Source: Coriaria nepalensis | Lineage: Eukaryota; Streptophyta; Magnoliopsida; Cucurbitales; Coriariaceae | NCBI GenBank assembly: GCA_027186245.1 | Contig: CP114489.1 | Location: forward strand, 4,285,501 to 4,349,500 | DNA length: 64,000 nt | Direction of reading: 5' to 3' | Shown: positions 45,300-57,425 of the stretch, one piece after another | Position numbering within the stretch: the stretch's first letter is position 1 | Layout: every line of letters begins with the position of its first letter | Position numbers and translations under genes: made by a program | Notes under the pieces: generated by a model | What the model was told of the DNA's origin: nothing | The model's input: only the letters and a program-made list of their open reading frames with translations | Database searches by the model: none

Positions 45300-46475
45300 T
45301 TAACAATTTAGAATATTATGAATAATTGATATCAACGGGTCATAAAACTTATCTTAATTAGTATTTCAATGGTTCAGAACATTACAAACCGTTGTTATTA
45401 ACAAGACATAACACTTACCTTAAGTAGTCTCTGACCTAAAAAATCAATGGCTTAACGGGTACTAATATCTCCCATCGAGCCATCGGTTTTGGATGTCAGA
45501 GACTTAAACTTTAAGTGGTATCTAAATGGAGTTAGAACATAATGACTCGTTGAGATATTAGTGCCACAAAAATAATTACCCGTTGATATTGACGGGTCAG
45601 AAACAAGACACATTAACATCAATGAGTCATTGTTTCTAAACCATTGATATCAATGAGTCAGTTGTATATGACTCATTGACATTAACGACTCAGTTGTTTC
45701 TGATCCATTGATACCAACAGATCAGTTGTTTACAGACCGTTGACATCAACAAGTCACAAGTTGACATCGACATCGATAAGTCAGTTGTATATGGACTGTT
45801 GATGTCAAATGATCGGTTAGTTTATGGACCATTAACATCAACGAGTTAGTTGTTTCTGATCTGTTAACATCTACGAGTCAAAAAACTTACACGTTGAAGT
45901 CAACGGTACATAATATTATTGATTGTTGATATCAATGAGTTATAAAACTTATCTTAAGTAGTACATCAACATTTAAAACATTAGGGACCGTTGATATCAA
46001 CGAGACAAAAAACTTATCTTAAGTAGTCTCTGATCTCAAAAATTGATAGCTTGACGGGTACTAATATCTCCCATCAATTTTGGAGATTAGAGACTTAAAC
46101 CTTAAGAAGTGTCTAAATAGAGTTAAAACACAAGAATCCGTTGAGATATCAGCGCTACAGAAATAACTACTCATTGATATCAACGATTCCACTTGTTTCT
46201 AACCCATTGATTGTAGTGGGTTAGAAATAAGACACATTGACATCAACAAGTCATATGTTTTTGACCCGTTGACATCTACGAGTTAGTTGTATATGATCCA
46301 TTGACATCAACAAGTTAGTTGTTTTTGACAAGTTGACATCATCGAGTTAGTTGTATTTGGATTGTTGATATCAACAGATCGACTGTTTATGGACCACACA
46401 AATAACTTATTTATGATCCATTGACATCCACGAGTGAGAAAACTTATATGTTGAAATCAACGGTTCAAAATATTA
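45300..46475. repeat. Palindromic GTTGATATCAAC-type repeats, right block
   Basis: More than 25 diverged copies by eye of a 25-45 bp unit: (A/C)C(G/A)TTGATATCAACGAGTCAGTT followed by GTTTATGGACC or similar. Clear palindromic copies include 45988-46002 (CCGTTGATATCAACG), about 46360-46375 and 45640-45660. Two longer blocks repeat at a larger scale: 45480-45600 and 46075-46190 share GACTTAAAC-TTAAG and GTTGAGATAT sections. No coding sequence. Confidence 0.8.
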
Positions 46476-47307
46476 TGGATTGTTAAACCACAATCCTTAG
46501 TCTTACCTTAACCCTAAACTTGCAAAACATCATATCTCGGATCTAGGTTGAGGATTTTGTTATTCATCTTCATGCGCAACAACATTTATTGATCTTTATA
46601 TGTAGCGAGACTTTGTTCAGTAATGGACTTCATATTCTCAATTTCAAGTAATGGAGAAAAATAATAGAGTTGGCATTCGGATTAGTGGAACTCGACGGAA
46701 GAAGAAGAGTAAAGATGATAAGAAGTGAGAGAAAGTGGTGGAGGCAAAGAAGAAGAACATATATTTAATGTTAGAATAAAAAGTTTTTAAGTGGTTCAAC
46801 GATTTGTAAGCGGTTCATCAACGGTCTCAGTAGGTTAAAAGTTTTCAACAAAATCTAATGAGTTAAATGTTTTGAGATTTTCAATATTAATGTTATTTTA
46901 GTCTTTCTAAATTTTTATTTATCGGATGAAATTTTAAATCTAATAATTTTTTTAAATAAATACTCCAAATATGCTATTTTTCTCAAATTATCTCGTCATA
47001 TATAAAACAGAATTGTAGTTTGAGTAAGGGCCTATTTGATATGGCTTATAAGTTGTTAAACTACTTAATTTTATAAAATAAGTAATTTTTTATGGTTGGT
47101 GAAAAAATTACATATTTTTTAAAAAAATAATATGAAAATTAAATTTAGATAAATTTTAAATACAATAAAATCAGTTAATAATATTTATATTATTTACTTA
47201 ATTAATGAATAAATAAGTAACGACCAGTGACATTTTTTCAAAAAATTTGTTTTTAGTTTGATTTTTATGCTATTACCTATATTTTTAAAGCACTCCCAAA
47301 CAAATAA
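46476..47307. other. AT-rich intergenic DNA, possible hAT-like MITE at 47028-47307
   Basis: GGGCCTATTTGATATGGCTTATAAG at 47028-47052 and CACTCCCAAACAAATAAGG at 47291-47309 look like the two ends of a hAT-type MITE. The match between ends is imperfect and no 8-bp target duplication was found. Confidence 0.35.
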
Positions 47308-47551
47308 GGATTCGGTGCATGTGAAATCGAATGCCGATACCACGTTCACTTTCGTTTTCAACCTTTCATTTCAAATTCAATGGATGAGGTTTTGACACAT
47401 CAGCTTCGGCTCAAACGAATCAACCCGCGTGGAAAATGGCTCAAATGAGCCGGAGATGAGGTGTCAAAACCTCATCAATTGGATTTGAAATGAAGGGTTG
47501 AAAATGAAAGTAAAGGTTGCATCGGCATTGGATTTCGCATTCACCGAATCC
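47308..47551. mobile_element. Fold-back element with about 105-bp inverted arms
   Basis: The left arm (47308-47412, GGATTCGGTGCATGTG ... TTCGGCTC) is the reverse complement of the right arm (47447-47551, GAGCCGGAGATGAGG ... CACCGAATCC) with roughly 85-90% identity by eye. They are separated by a 34-bp loop. Directly repeated CACTCCCAAACAAA / CACTCTCCAAACAAA sequences flank the two arms. Transcribed, it would form a long hairpin. Confidence 0.85.
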
Positions 47552-48211
47552 ACTCTCCAAACAAACGGGCTCTAAATGCACCTAAGATAAGGCCTATAGA
47601 AGAAGGTTGAATGACAGTTGACATGGCCTACGAGCCCAATCCAGTAGAAGTCTAGAGTAGTCCTAAATGAAGGAAACATTGATTGGGCCCAACAGGTCCG
47701 AGTCCACATAGAGTCATGGAGTCATCGAGAGGAGCAGTTCGTCCCGACCAAAGTCTCTGAATCTCCCGAAACAGAGGGCAGAGAAAACGCCATGTTCTGC
47801 ATTGTCCGCTCTGTGATTGACACTCTTCAAACACTGCAAATCATCAAACTTCCCACGTTTTGCTTTGCTTCATTGCTTCTTTTAAATTAAGTTTTCGTTG
47901 AAATAAAAGAAAAGGAAAAAGGGAAAGCTTCATTTCTATATCTCTGCAAGTTAGCTTGTCACTTTCCCCTTCTCATCCTCATACTTACGTATCAATTGGC
48001 TTCTTCTTCTTCCTCTCTTTCCTAATCGCACCTACTCGTTTCGCTTTCTCCATCTCCTACCTCCTTCTGCTTCTGCTTCTTTTTCTTCTTCGTGTTTTCA
48101 AATCTAGATCTGAAACCTGAGCTCATATTTTTTTTGCTTTCTTCCTTCTTCTTTGATTTGTGATGGAATAATACGAGATCCTTCTTCTTTGCTTTGTATC
48201 GAATACGAGAT
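47552..48211. other. Intergenic and leader of the RING-H2 gene
   Basis: No gene seen to about 47880. From about 47900 to 48211 the sequence is CT-rich and is probably promoter and 5' UTR of the RING-H2 gene. Confidence 0.45.
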
Positions 48212-50433
48212 ATGGGATCGACTGGAAGCAAACCTTCGAGCGCTACGTCGTCTTCTTCTTCTTCTTCTTCTCGGAGGATTCGATACAAAGGCCGTCGGAT
48301 TTTCAAGTCCTCCTGCCTCGATCGTTCTTCTAGATCTCACGACAGTGACAATGTCGGCGACCAGGTACCCTAATCATTTCCATTATGAATTTTCCTTTTG
48401 GGTTTTCGTTGTTTACCTCCATGGTGGATTAACAAGTGAGGATACATTCACATTTCCAAACTTTCATTTTCTTGCTAGTGTGAACTCCTTGATAAAAGTG
48501 TTCCGTCTCTATTCTGGTTCTGTTTACTATATAGAATGATGTTAAGTAGTATTGTGACTGCGGTTGGTTAAAATCACTCTTCCAGGTTTGTAGTAACCAG
48601 AACAAAGAGAGCGAAGCTTATGCTTCATCTGCAAATCAGTCTGGAACAGAGACAGATCAGACGAAGATTGATAATCACAGAGTGGTCAAACTTGACCACC
48701 AATCTGTAGAAATCCCATCTTTATCTTCCAACATTCATCTCAATGAATGGGAACCAGCAAGCGTCCCCAATATTTCTTCTACCCGAACTGGCTCTAGCTC
48801 AGTTCAAGATTCCTCCACTCAATCTTTGAACCCTTCAAGCCATTTTCTTTCCCGTTTTAGTTTTATTCCTGGTAATGTAAGCTTCAGACTAAGTAGAGCT
48901 ACCAGTTTAGGATCTTCAAGGTCATTTCCAGTCTCTTCAACAAGCCCCACCTCAATGTTAAACAATGAAGATGAACTTCATTCACATAGACAACCTTCTA
49001 CTGTTGTACTTCCTATAGATGAAGCTCTGCCTTCTTCAAATCATTATGGTGGTACTAGTGCTAGTTTTTCTTACATGGCTAGCGACTGTGATAATAATAA
49101 TATAAGAGTAGGGTCTGATGTAAATTTATACCCTTCAGGAACCAATGCAGAAAGCAATGAGACTAGATTACCTGATAGGCGGATTGGTGATAGAGAACCA
49201 GTTGAACGGAACGTCCGTTTTAGCCGGACACTAAGTGTAGGGAGGCTCCGAGATAGAGTTCTTCGTAGACCCTCATTATCTGACTTTACATTCTGTCCTT
49301 TACAACAAGAGAGCGAAGAGAGAGAAGGTGGGAGTCAGATTGGTCAGACAAGAGTAGTAGTAGCGCCAGAAGAAAATAATAATAATAATAATACTATGGC
49401 CTCTCCAACTAGATTGGTTTATCCTTCTTCTAGCCTGTCAAGCTCCCTGTTTGGCATTCACGATTATGAGGGGGGAACTAACCGGCCAAGAGAAGCTAGA
49501 TACCAGGATCTTCAGGAGCATAGGTCAAATTTCCTTGAACGTAGAAGAAGAATTCGGTCCCAGGTTTGTAAAAATTCCCAACTCAGAATTCTTGAAAATT
49601 CTGTTCTTCTATGCCTGAATTTTGCTTATATGTTATTTAGGTTCGTGCGCTTCAAAGACTGGGAAGCCGATTTGAGAACCTATCTGGCCATGAGAGATCG
49701 TGCATATTATCTGGTCAACATAGAACGGGTCGTTGTACATGTCAAATTAATACCCGAGAGGATAACATAAATGATAATAATGGTGCTAGGGCCAGTATAT
49801 CAAGAATCGTGATGTTAGCAGAAGCTTTATTTGAGGTAGAATTTGTATGTTCTTGCCTTGTAAGATGACCCTTTTCATTTTCTTTTATTATTGTCTTTTT
49901 TTATGCAATCTGAATCTTTCTTGTACCTATTAAATTAGGTTCTGGATGAAATTCACCAGCAATCTGTGGTTCTAACTTCTCAACCATCCATTTCTTCGAT
50001 TGGGTCCGTTCCTGCACCTAATGAAGCTGTGGAATCCTTGCCTGTCAAATTATACTCCAAGTTAAAGAAACACGAGACTGATGAAATCCCACAGTAAGTT
50101 GTTTGTGAAACATGGCTCTTATGACCTCCTTGACCCGACTAAATCTGTGTAACGCCTTTTCATTCGACAGATGTTATATTTGCCTAGTAGAGTATGAAGA
50201 AGGAGACGACATGAGAATACTTCCTTGCCACCATGAATTCCATAGGACATGTGTAGATAAATGGCTGAAAGAGATTCACAGGTTTGGATTCTGTTGTCTA
50301 CATACTTAAAAGTGCAGGGGGATGTTGATCAGTTTAATGCTGAGCTAATAATTTGCTGCTGACTCTTACATGGTACATTTGCAGGGTTTGTCCACTTTGT
50401 CGGAGGGATGTATGCCTGTCTGTTGAGAACTAG
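48212..50433 (+). CDS. JUL1: RING-H2 E3 ubiquitin ligase, JUL1-like
   Basis: Six exons: 48212-48364, 48586-49563, 49641-49835, 49939-50093, 50171-50281 and 50385-50433; 1641 nt, 546 residues. The start [10 protein letters not shown] has Gly at position 2 and Ser at 6, a possible N-myristoylation site. A poly-Ser stretch and a long Ser/Arg-rich disordered region follow, including [20 protein letters not shown]. The C-terminal RING-H2 (about residues 495-536) has CYIC ... CHHEFHRTC ... CPLC, all eight ligands present. The layout and N-terminus resemble the Arabidopsis At5g10650 (JUL1) group; JUL1 marks the jasmonate repressor JAV1 for degradation. Orthology is probable, not shown. Confidence 0.88.
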
Positions 50434-50928
50434 TTCGAGCTTTCTTTGAATCTCTAATCAAGTCTTCTTGTCTATTCTTTTCATCACTCTTCTAAATGAT
50501 GGTTCTGTTCTCTTCCTGTAATTCTCTTCAATTTAACCACTGCAACTGCGCAATGCAAGGAGATCATACAACGAACCCAGCAAGAAAATAGTTAAGAAAA
50601 TAGTAGGAAATGTTGTACTTTGTATTCACATAATGGGATGGAATTTCTTCCTTTCTTCTTTTAACTTAGTTCAATGGCTTGCATTTGCCCCAATGAATTT
50701 AGGCTCGTCTATTTATCAATTATACAAAAAATAGAAAATAAGAAATTAGGCTTTTTTAGATTAATTAAGTTTAATTATAGATTAAATATCCGATAAATAA
50801 AAAATGGATAATCTGTAAACCGAAGAGGAAAACTTCAGCTGGGATCGGGGAGTGGAGGGGGAGCGAGGCAGCGTAAAATGTAAGCTTAACGGCCATTGTA
50901 GAAGAAGAAGCAGCTCGAGAGAGAGAGA
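50434..50928. other. Intergenic between the RING-H2 gene and the BAM8-like locus
   Basis: The first about 230 bp look like the RING-H2 3' UTR. The rest is the promoter and leader of the BAM8-like locus. A GA run ends it at about 50918-50928. Confidence 0.45.
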
Positions 50929-53859
50929 ATGAATAACAGCATAAGCGACGATACCTTCGAACCTCATACCGATCAACAAAACAGTCACTACTTAGCTCAC
51001 TCAATTCAACCACAATCTCAGCCCCAGACCCGTCGTCCTCGTGGATTTGCCGCCACCGCGGCTGCCTCTGCGGCTAGAATTGGCGCAAACGACGGTGCCG
51101 CCGGTAGTACCGCCGGAGCTAAAGGAAAGAGGGAGAAAGAGAAAAAACGTACGAAGCTTCGAGAACCCCATCGCCGAGCTATCACAAGCAGGATGCGAGC
51201 TGGACTCCGTCAATACGGTAATTTCCCTCTCCCAGCTCGCGCCGATATGAACGATGTGCTGGCCGCGCTTGCTAGGGAAGCTGGCTGGATTGTTGAGGCG
51301 GATGGAACCACCTACCGACAGTCTCCTCCTCCTCCTCTTCCTCAGTCTCAACTGGTTCGTTTCTCAATTCTTGCTTGATTTTTTTGCTGGAGTTTAACTG
51401 GTTTGAGGTCTAGATATTTTACCTATTGAAAAACTAGCTCACGTTTTTTCATTTGTATGAAAACTGGCTGATTCATTTCCATGTTTGTGGTGCTGTATAA
51501 TGCTCTGTTTAAATGATTTTATAGGCAGCATTTCCTGTTAGGTCAGTAGAAAGCCCTCTCTCTTCTGGTTCTTTGAAGAGCTGTTCCATGAAAGCAACAC
51601 TAGATTGTCAGGCATCTGTTCTCAGAATTGACGAGTCCTTGTCTCCAGCTTCTTTTGATTCGCAGAGAGAGAAGTGAAAAATGATAAGTATCCCAGCCCC
51701 ATCAGCTCAGCTGACTGCTTAGAAGCTGATCAGGTAATTCTGACCAAGTACTATAGCTAATGTTAAGTCCTTGTACAGCAGTCCTCTGAAACTAATATAA
51801 GCAAGTTCATTGTACTCGGCTGATAATCTTGATTTGTTTAAGGCTTTATAACATGTAAGATGTGGTTATATGGTTATTTGGTGTAGCTTCTACAGGATCT
51901 TCGCCCTGGAGAGATCATAGGCACTCCATATGTCCCAGTTTATGTAACACTTGCAGTACGTATTATAGTTATTTACTATAATTAATCTATAGTAGTGGCT
52001 CATTTAGAGCAAGTGCTATCTAAGATTTGCATCTGTTTCTACTAAATATCTGGAGGCTTCTGTGTCAGGCTTGTTTTATTAACAACTACTGCCAGTTGGC
52101 TGATCCAAAGGGCATTAGATAGGAGTTAAGTCACTTGCAGTCATTGAATGTGGATGGTGTAGTTGTGGATTGTTGGTGGGGCATCGTTGAAGGTTGGAGC
52201 CCACAGAAGTATGTATGGTCAGGATATCGGGAGCTTTTCAACATCATACGAGAGTTCAAGCTGAAACTGCAGGTAGCTTTCCCAGACCTTAATTAATCTT
52301 TGTATGTGCTTTTCTGTGTGTTTGTGCAAAGTTGTGATTATTTTTATATTAGTTGCCTTGGTTTGGTGATGGTGAGGATCATTCTCAGAGTTGAGTCATC
52401 TTTAAACTGTTTTCCTGAAGGTTGTGATGGCATTTCACATGTGTGGTGGAATTCAATCTGGGGATGCACTGATAAGCCTCCCACAATGGGTTTTGGATGG
52501 TGGAAGAGAAAACCGGGATATATTCTTCACCGACCGTGAAGGAAGAAGGAATGATGAATGTTCATCTTGGGGTATTGACAAAGAATGAGTTCTAAAAGGA
52601 AGAACTAGCATTGAGGTAAGCTATTTTCATGCTTAACTGTAACTGTTGTGAAGCTGTGTACTTTTTGTCAGCTATAAGTTCAACAGGATACTGGATTTTT
52701 TATCTTTTTATTGTAAATTAGAAACTTTCGGACAGGGTTTGACATTCTCATATATAAATGCAGGTTTATTTTGACTTTATGAGAAGCTTTCGAACTGAGT
52801 TTGCTGACCTATTTTCGGATGGTCTTGTGTCTGCGGTAGAAATAGGGCTTGGAGCAGCTGGGGAACTCAAGTACCCATCTTTTCCAGAAAGGATGGGATG
52901 GAGGTTTCCTGGTATCGGTGAGTTTCAGGTATCTGATGAGTCTTAAACCTTTGATTATAGGTATCTCCTTTCTGTGAAAGAGGTGATTATGATAGCTATT
53001 ATGGGCGGTTTTTCCTGAATTGGTATGCCCAATCACTGACATCCCATGTGGATAATGTTTTATCTCTTGCTAACCTGGCTTTTGAGGATACTAAATTAAT
53101 TGTTAAGGTATGCAGTGATCTAATCCATTGAGCTTTTCCTTATATCTTTTAATGGATTCCTCTAAAAACCGATTAGTAAATTGACAAACTGTATAATCAG
53201 GTCCCAGCTCTTTATTGGTGGTACAAGACTTCCAGTCATGCAGCAGAGCTTACTGCAGGATTCTATAACCCTACAAACCAGGATGGTTATTCCCCGATTT
53301 TTGAGGTTCTTAAGAAACATTCAGCCACAGTGAAGCTTGTCTGCTCGGGTTTAGACATCGTTCGTCCAGTAAATGATGAAACGTTAGCTGATCCAGAAGG
53401 ATTGAGTTGACAGGTAATGAAACCCTTTAATATATCAAATTCCATAATTGAAGGTTACATTATGGTCTATATATACCCATTAAATTAGATAATATCTCAT
53501 TGAAACCCATCTACCCCATTTTGCTCCAAAGGTTTTGAATTCAGCCTGGGATCGGGGATTAACTGTAGCAGGTGAAAACGCACTTTCATGCTGCAACAGA
53601 GATGGGTTTATGAGAATAGTGGAGATTGCGAAGCCAAGAAACGATCCCGACCGACGCCATTTCTCTTATTTTGTGTATCGTCAGCCAACTCCGTCAATAC
53701 AGGGGACAATTTATTACCCAGAGCTGGATTACTTCATTAAGTCCATGCATGGTTAATGATCAATTTCTTTTATCCATTATTTCCGAAAAAAAAATTGATC
53801 TCTTTTCATTAATGCGATTGCTCATTTTCCTTGCAGGTGAAATAGCCGGTGATTTTTAG
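50929..53859 (+). pseudogene. BAM8: BAM8-like BZR1/beta-amylase fusion gene, decayed
   Basis: Exon 1 (50929-51354) encodes a BZR1-type DNA-binding domain ([40 protein letters not shown]). Exon 2 (from 51525) reaches a TGA at 51675, so the readable frame ends at 192 residues. The beta-amylase part follows across further exons: [60 protein letters not shown] and [18 protein letters not shown], ending GEIAGDF. Both catalytic Glu regions remain. In-frame stops lie at 52120 (TAG), 52586 (TGA, usually Arg) and 53408 (TGA, usually Trp). The exon encoding CYDKYL...GFFC is missing, and the HECGGN loop is changed. Even the BZR1 domain has LREPHRR where relatives have RERHRR. BAM8 in Arabidopsis is a nuclear transcription factor without strong amylase activity. 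Confidence 0.88.
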
Positions 53860-54011
53860 GATCTTGTTAATGTTTTAGGACAGTAGGAGCTTAACGATTT
53901 CGAAACCTTGAGAATATCAGAGGGTTTAGTAAGTAGCACTGGTTAAATTGTAGCTTAGCGAGCGATTCAGTAATTACTATTAAGATAAAATTTTTGAGAA
54001 AATCACTTGAA
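53860..54011. other. Short gap between convergent BAM8-like and RopGEF14 genes
   Basis: About 150 bp separate the two stop codons, so the 3' UTRs of these convergent loci probably overlap or abut. Confidence 0.5.
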
Positions 54012-57000
54012 TCAAGGTGAAATCGCAGGAGACATACTAATACAAGCCTCTCTGCCCATGCACCAAGGCCGACCCCGACTTGGTTCTGTTACAGAGCTTG
54101 ATCTAGCCTCGCTGGGCGGTGACAATTCAACTCTGCAACTGCTACTTGAAGTGTTTGGAGCATTGAGAAGACTTATCCCAGGATAGCATGTTAATTCAAC
54201 AGGCGAATTTGGATTGCTGTGAGCATCCTCTTGCAGTATATCTCTTATTCTAGAGAGTATGCTAAACGCTAAGTTACCAAGTACTCGTGAATATGCCTCT
54301 AATATTGAATGCCCAACATCCTATGAAATTGATTATAAAAAAAAACCACAATGAGTTATAACATAATCTGGCCAAAAACCTAAGAAATAAAAACTTGTTC
54401 ATATTTTGAACTGACCTTGCAATATTGGATCTTCTTGGTGTCGAGAAAAGATTGTGGAAGATTTGGGTATCGAGTTCTTAGCTGTTGTTGAAGAGCTATG
54501 GCTCGGTTCAAGAGGAGCTCACTCTTATCCATCTCCGAGATTGAGTCCCTAATGAATGTAGACCATGAGGTTCGAACAGGTGACTTTTCTCCAACTTGTT
54601 CTATAATTTTCTCTTTCCATGCAAATATGGCTGCTTCTAACCTATTAATGGCCTCAAGTGCACTGTGTTCAGAATATAGATGCAGAGAATTAAGCATCTC
54701 ATCGGGTGTACTTGATTCTATAGTTAATATCTTCTGAAGCTCATCATTAAGGCTTGCCTTTCCGGACTGCAAAGTGAATTTCAAGGAATGCAAACATTAT
54801 ACACCCCACATATAAAATAACTACCATTACTAGTTCATTACCAAACTTAATTTATTATTATTTTTTTTTTTAAGAGCTTGATTACCTTGCATATTGCCTT
54901 CCTGACAGGGCTTGGCACGGGGATTTCAGAAAGAATGCTTTCATTGATAGATTTAGCAGCCTTGAATACTTGACAAACGACCCTGCCATGATAGAGTAAG
55001 GTCTTTCTTTCTGTATCTGAGAGCCCGGAAGTGGGTACTTGAGGTGATGGGAGCCACCATTTCCTGGTTTTCAACTCATCTTTACTCCTTCCTTCAGCTC
55101 GGCTACCCCCTTCTGCATACCAAAACTCTGTATTCACCATTGAATCCAGCGTCTCCTGCCAATATAAAACAATGGTAAAATATAACGCTAACATAGACTA
55201 AGTTATCAAATAAAAATGTTCACAGTGGTCACTCACAAGAAGCATTGCGTCCAACTTTAGAAGTGCTGGAAGATTCATAGTGATGTCTGAACGGACTTTT
55301 GGTGTCATTATCTGCACAAGATCACTATGAGCTATAAGTCTATTATGTATAGTTTCATTGTTCATTTGCCAATGAATCAAAATTACCTCCAAGGTCCCAC
55401 CATTGGGGCCAGTTTGCTTAGCAGGAACCAGCTCAACCATATAGTGTGTAGGAGAAAGTAACCAGCCCATTTCTTTTTGCCATTTGCTCTTCTTTTCCTC
55501 GGCCAGAGGCTCCAATTTCCATAGCTCCCCAAAAACCGTTGCTGCAAAGTGAAATGGGTAATTATTATGTGAATTCAAGAAGATGAGTGCGGTTAACAAT
55601 CACAACTTTACCACCTCCAGTAATAAAGAGAGAATAGATACAGAGTAAATATTATAGTGAAAAGAAGATTTGTTTTCCTTGTTAAGAGAAAGGATGTCCT
55701 GCACACCCGCTAGAGTTGTGATGGCATTAGACAATGCTAAAGCAGTGCTAAGGCCTCTCTTCCCCCCAGTAATATCTTCACCCAGCAACAGCTTTGCAAA
55801 TTTGTCTTTCATTGCTTCCACATCTGAAACTTGAATAGAATAAGTAGGTTTCTCTTTGACATAAAAATGTTTTGGGCTTTCTGAGAGTTCCCACTCATCT
55901 GAACCCTGTTCATCCCTTTTAACTGTTAACCATTGAGAAGAGAAGCACCCAATGGCATCTTTGCTAGAGGAGCAACTTGAATCATAATCCTCGATGGAGT
56001 CAGTCACACACTCATCTCCTTTACTTGTACTGCTTTCATTTTCATAAGTTTGATTATTGAGAATGCAACTCCCAAGGCCATTATACGTCATTATCCCTAA
56101 AAAAAAATCCCATTGTATTATATTCATAAGAGATGAAAGTAAGGACAGACGTTCATTGATTCAATCCAGTAAGCAAGACCACTATTTTTTTTGGATAGTT
56201 AAGCAAGATAACAATCACCAATATTATCTCAGTTTTCATATCCATGCCACTAGATATATTGTCTGACCCCTAAAATTAGAAATGATGTGGATGAATTGTG
56301 AAACAACACTATATAAACTATAAAGTTCACATTGTTATGGACTGTAATAAACTAGGAAATTCACATGCTCGTATCCACATTTTAGATGCAATACCATTTG
56401 AAATGCAGCAGGCATATTATCACAAAAAGAAGAATCCAATTTACGGCAGAATGTTCCTCACTGCACAGTGGGCCCAATAGAGTCCAATAGAAGGTGGATA
56501 TCACTCAAAATTTAAATCTCGACGGAGACATGGGCAACAAATAGAAGGGACGGTCCGGATAGACCAACGGCGAGATAAGTATTATTCCCATGTGGAAGCT
56601 CAATTCCAAAAGAAAATTTTCAAAGAACTTTTCAGCCAAAAGAAGTCGTCTACCCCCAGATTTCAGTCTGACTTTCGAGTCCCCACTAAGCCTTCTTTGC
56701 CTCCCTAGTGGTAGTCTCATAAATAAAATAAACAGTACAATAGTTAAGAGCATCCTACCAACCCAAAACATCTAATCCGTGAATGCCATTTAATCTCCGA
56801 AGGCCATGCCCCACAGCCGTTTGCATGTCGCATTCACTCTAATATTATTTGACATCTTTTACACAAAACCCAAAAAGTCTCTAAGCGATGGCCATAAAAA
56901 AATTAGACGATGGGATTCTCCCATGTGCACGTATTGAGATATCAAGACTATGACCAATTACCCAACCCACTTGTCACTTATGGGAGTTACCTTTTCATAT

Positions 57001-57425
57001 TTTCACACCTAGCATTTCACAATCTAATTTCGGTGTCTTTTTTTTTTTTCTTTTTTCCCAGTATACCATAATTTCAGTAGAACTTAGATCGGCAGGTGGT
57101 AGGTTTATTACAGCCTCGGCTAAGCTACACTGTATACGATATGGCCCACAGTGAACTAAACAACAACATGAAAAACTGTCCATTGCTTTCTTCCTTCGTG
57201 GACTGATTGAGAGATTTGAGCATAAATCAAGGCATTTTAACAAGATCACAATTAGTGAAGAAGACAAAGGGATTAGGTATCGCTAGTTGGTTATTAGTAT
57301 AGAAAGGTAGGAAAGGAGCAATAAGAAAACAGAGTGCAGACGGGCTTACTCTCTTGCTCATCAAAGTCGAAGCTGATCTCTCTGTCTCGAGTGCAGCAAG
57401 CCAGTCTTCTCCGAATCAACATCAT
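54012..57425 (-). CDS. ROPGEF14: Rop guanine nucleotide exchange factor (PRONE), RopGEF14
   Basis: Seven coding exons on the minus strand: 57425-57350, 56096-55707, 55541-55387, 55311-55237, 55155-54886, 54766-54416 and 54320-54012; 1626 nt, 541 residues. RopGEFs activate plant Rho (ROP) GTPases at the plasma membrane. The N-terminus [20 protein letters not shown] and the junction [15 protein letters not shown] match RopGEF14 as I know it. The PRONE domain runs from about residue 110 ([20 protein letters not shown]) through [57 protein letters not shown] and WWLPSPQVP to [20 protein letters not shown]. The C-terminal tail, ending MSPAISP, is Ser-rich. Intron 1 is about 1.25 kb. The 75-nt intron at 55312-55386 has no stop and is a multiple of three. 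Confidence 0.93.
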
